From: Deltaproteobacteria bacterium
GTDB lineage: Bacteria > Myxococcota > Myxococcia > SLRQ01
Length of the DNA stretch: 64,000 bases
NCBI GenBank assembly: GCA_029210625.1
Contig: JARGFU010000007.1
Coordinates: 153,742-217,741 of the forward strand
Reading direction: 5' to 3'
Both the position numbers and the translations under genes were made by a program. The first letter of the stretch is position 1. Every line of letters starts with the position of its first letter. Below are positions 63,616-64,000 of this stretch, in pieces. Below the pieces are notes generated by a model. It had not been told where the DNA came from and made no database searches. It worked only from the letters and a program-made list of their open reading frames with translations.

Positions 63616-64000
63616 GCGAGCGGGCGCGGCGCGGCTTCGTCGCCCACCTGCACCCCCTCGTCGTCAGCGAGCGGGCGCTGCGGCCGGGGACGACGATGGG
63701 GTTGGGCCTGATCTCCCTGACCCTCCTGGGGCTGCTCACCCTCTCGGGCCTGCTCCTGATGGTCTATTACACGCCCTCCCCGGCGCGGGCCCACGGGAGC
63801 CTGCTGGACCTGCAGTACGCGGTGACCTTCGGCGCCTTCCTGCGGACGCTCCACCGCTGGTCCACCTACGCCCTGCTCTGCAGCGTCGCCCTCCACGGGC
63901 TGCGGGTCGTCCTCCAGGTGGCCTACCGGGATCGTGCGCTCAACTGGCTGCTGGGCCTCTCGCTCCTGTCGCTGATCCTCCTCCTCTCCTTCACCGGCTA
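63612..64000 (+). CDS. Cytochrome b N-terminal region (cut by window end)
   Basis: About 129 codons visible, open at the window edge. Membrane helices follow each other (GLISLTLLGLLTLSGLLLMV is the first), and one heme-ligating His pair is seen in a helix: LHRWSTYALLCSVALHGLRV, with His spaced 14 residues apart as in cytochrome b/b6. It starts within the Rieske stop codon. The C-terminal part lies outside the window. Confidence 0.9.
   Translation, partial: MSERARRGFVAHLHPLVVSERALRPGTTMGLGLISLTLLGLLTLSGLLLMVYYTPSPARAHGSLLDLQYAVTFGAFLRTLHRWSTYALLCSVALHGLRVVLQVAYRDRALNWLLGLSLLSLILLLSFTG

Overview
The window is about 70% GC, densely packed and bacterial. Many exported lipoproteins carry an acidic Asp-Gly-Gly stretch after the lipobox, there are PKD-domain lipoproteins, a large sigma-54 activator, a multidomain polyketide synthase, and a chemosensory operon with the gene order of the Myxococcus xanthus frz operon. 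Together these suggest a member of the Myxococcota or a related former deltaproteobacterial lineage. No rRNA, tRNA, CRISPR array, integrase or insertion sequence was seen.

Layout. 1-5.6 kb: a Cys-rich lipoprotein, then a four-gene sulfur operon on the minus strand (SQR-like flavoprotein, DUF1641, DsrC/TusE-like, DsrE-like) read from a sigma-54 type promoter, with a divergent PAS-PAS-AAA+-Fis sigma-54 activator beside it. 5.6-16.6 kb: housekeeping and envelope genes (acyltransferase, deiminase-like protein, membrane metallophosphoesterase, zinc-finger/TPR/retropepsin protein, YceI with a divergent LysR regulator, lipoproteins, YkgJ-type Cys-cluster protein, exported MsrB). 16.6-27.4 kb: class III cyclase-TPR, small proteins, thioesterase, two exported MsrB-like proteins whose catalytic Cys is Ser, a TGS/uridine-kinase-like protein, a peroxiredoxin-glutaredoxin fusion with an in-frame UGA at the peroxidatic position (a probable selenoprotein), and an AtoE/CoA-transferase unit for short-chain acids. 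27.4-38.4 kb: more lipoproteins, a pectinacetylesterase-like protein, a 1393-residue exported repeat protein, a fatty acid desaturase and membrane proteins.

38.7-49.9 kb is a biosynthetic cluster: fatty acyl-AMP ligase, CFA-synthase-like methyltransferase, stand-alone ACP, a KS-AT-ACP-KR-DH-AOS megasynthase, a Sfp-type PPTase and, convergent to it, an extended SDR. The domain logic predicts elongation of a fatty acid by one enoyl C2 unit, then decarboxylative condensation with an amino acid. That would give a 2-amino-3-oxo-4-ene and, after reduction, a sphingosine-like base. 50.0-58.1 kb is the frz-like chemosensory operon (REC, HPt-REC, CheW, CheW, MCP, CheA-REC, CheB, CheR-TPR). 58.1-64 kb holds oligoribonuclease, an ArfB-like hydrolase, two PKD lipoproteins, a Uup-type ABC-F ATPase, and the start of a Rieske/cytochrome b operon cut by the window edge.

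Two intergenic elements (20947-21055 and 48825-48933) share a precise architecture not explained by any gene: five GTNCAC-type hexamers, a 49-bp core, and five GTGNAC-type hexamers. The best leads are the sphingoid-like PKS cluster, the UGA-containing Prx-Grx fusion and these repeat elements.
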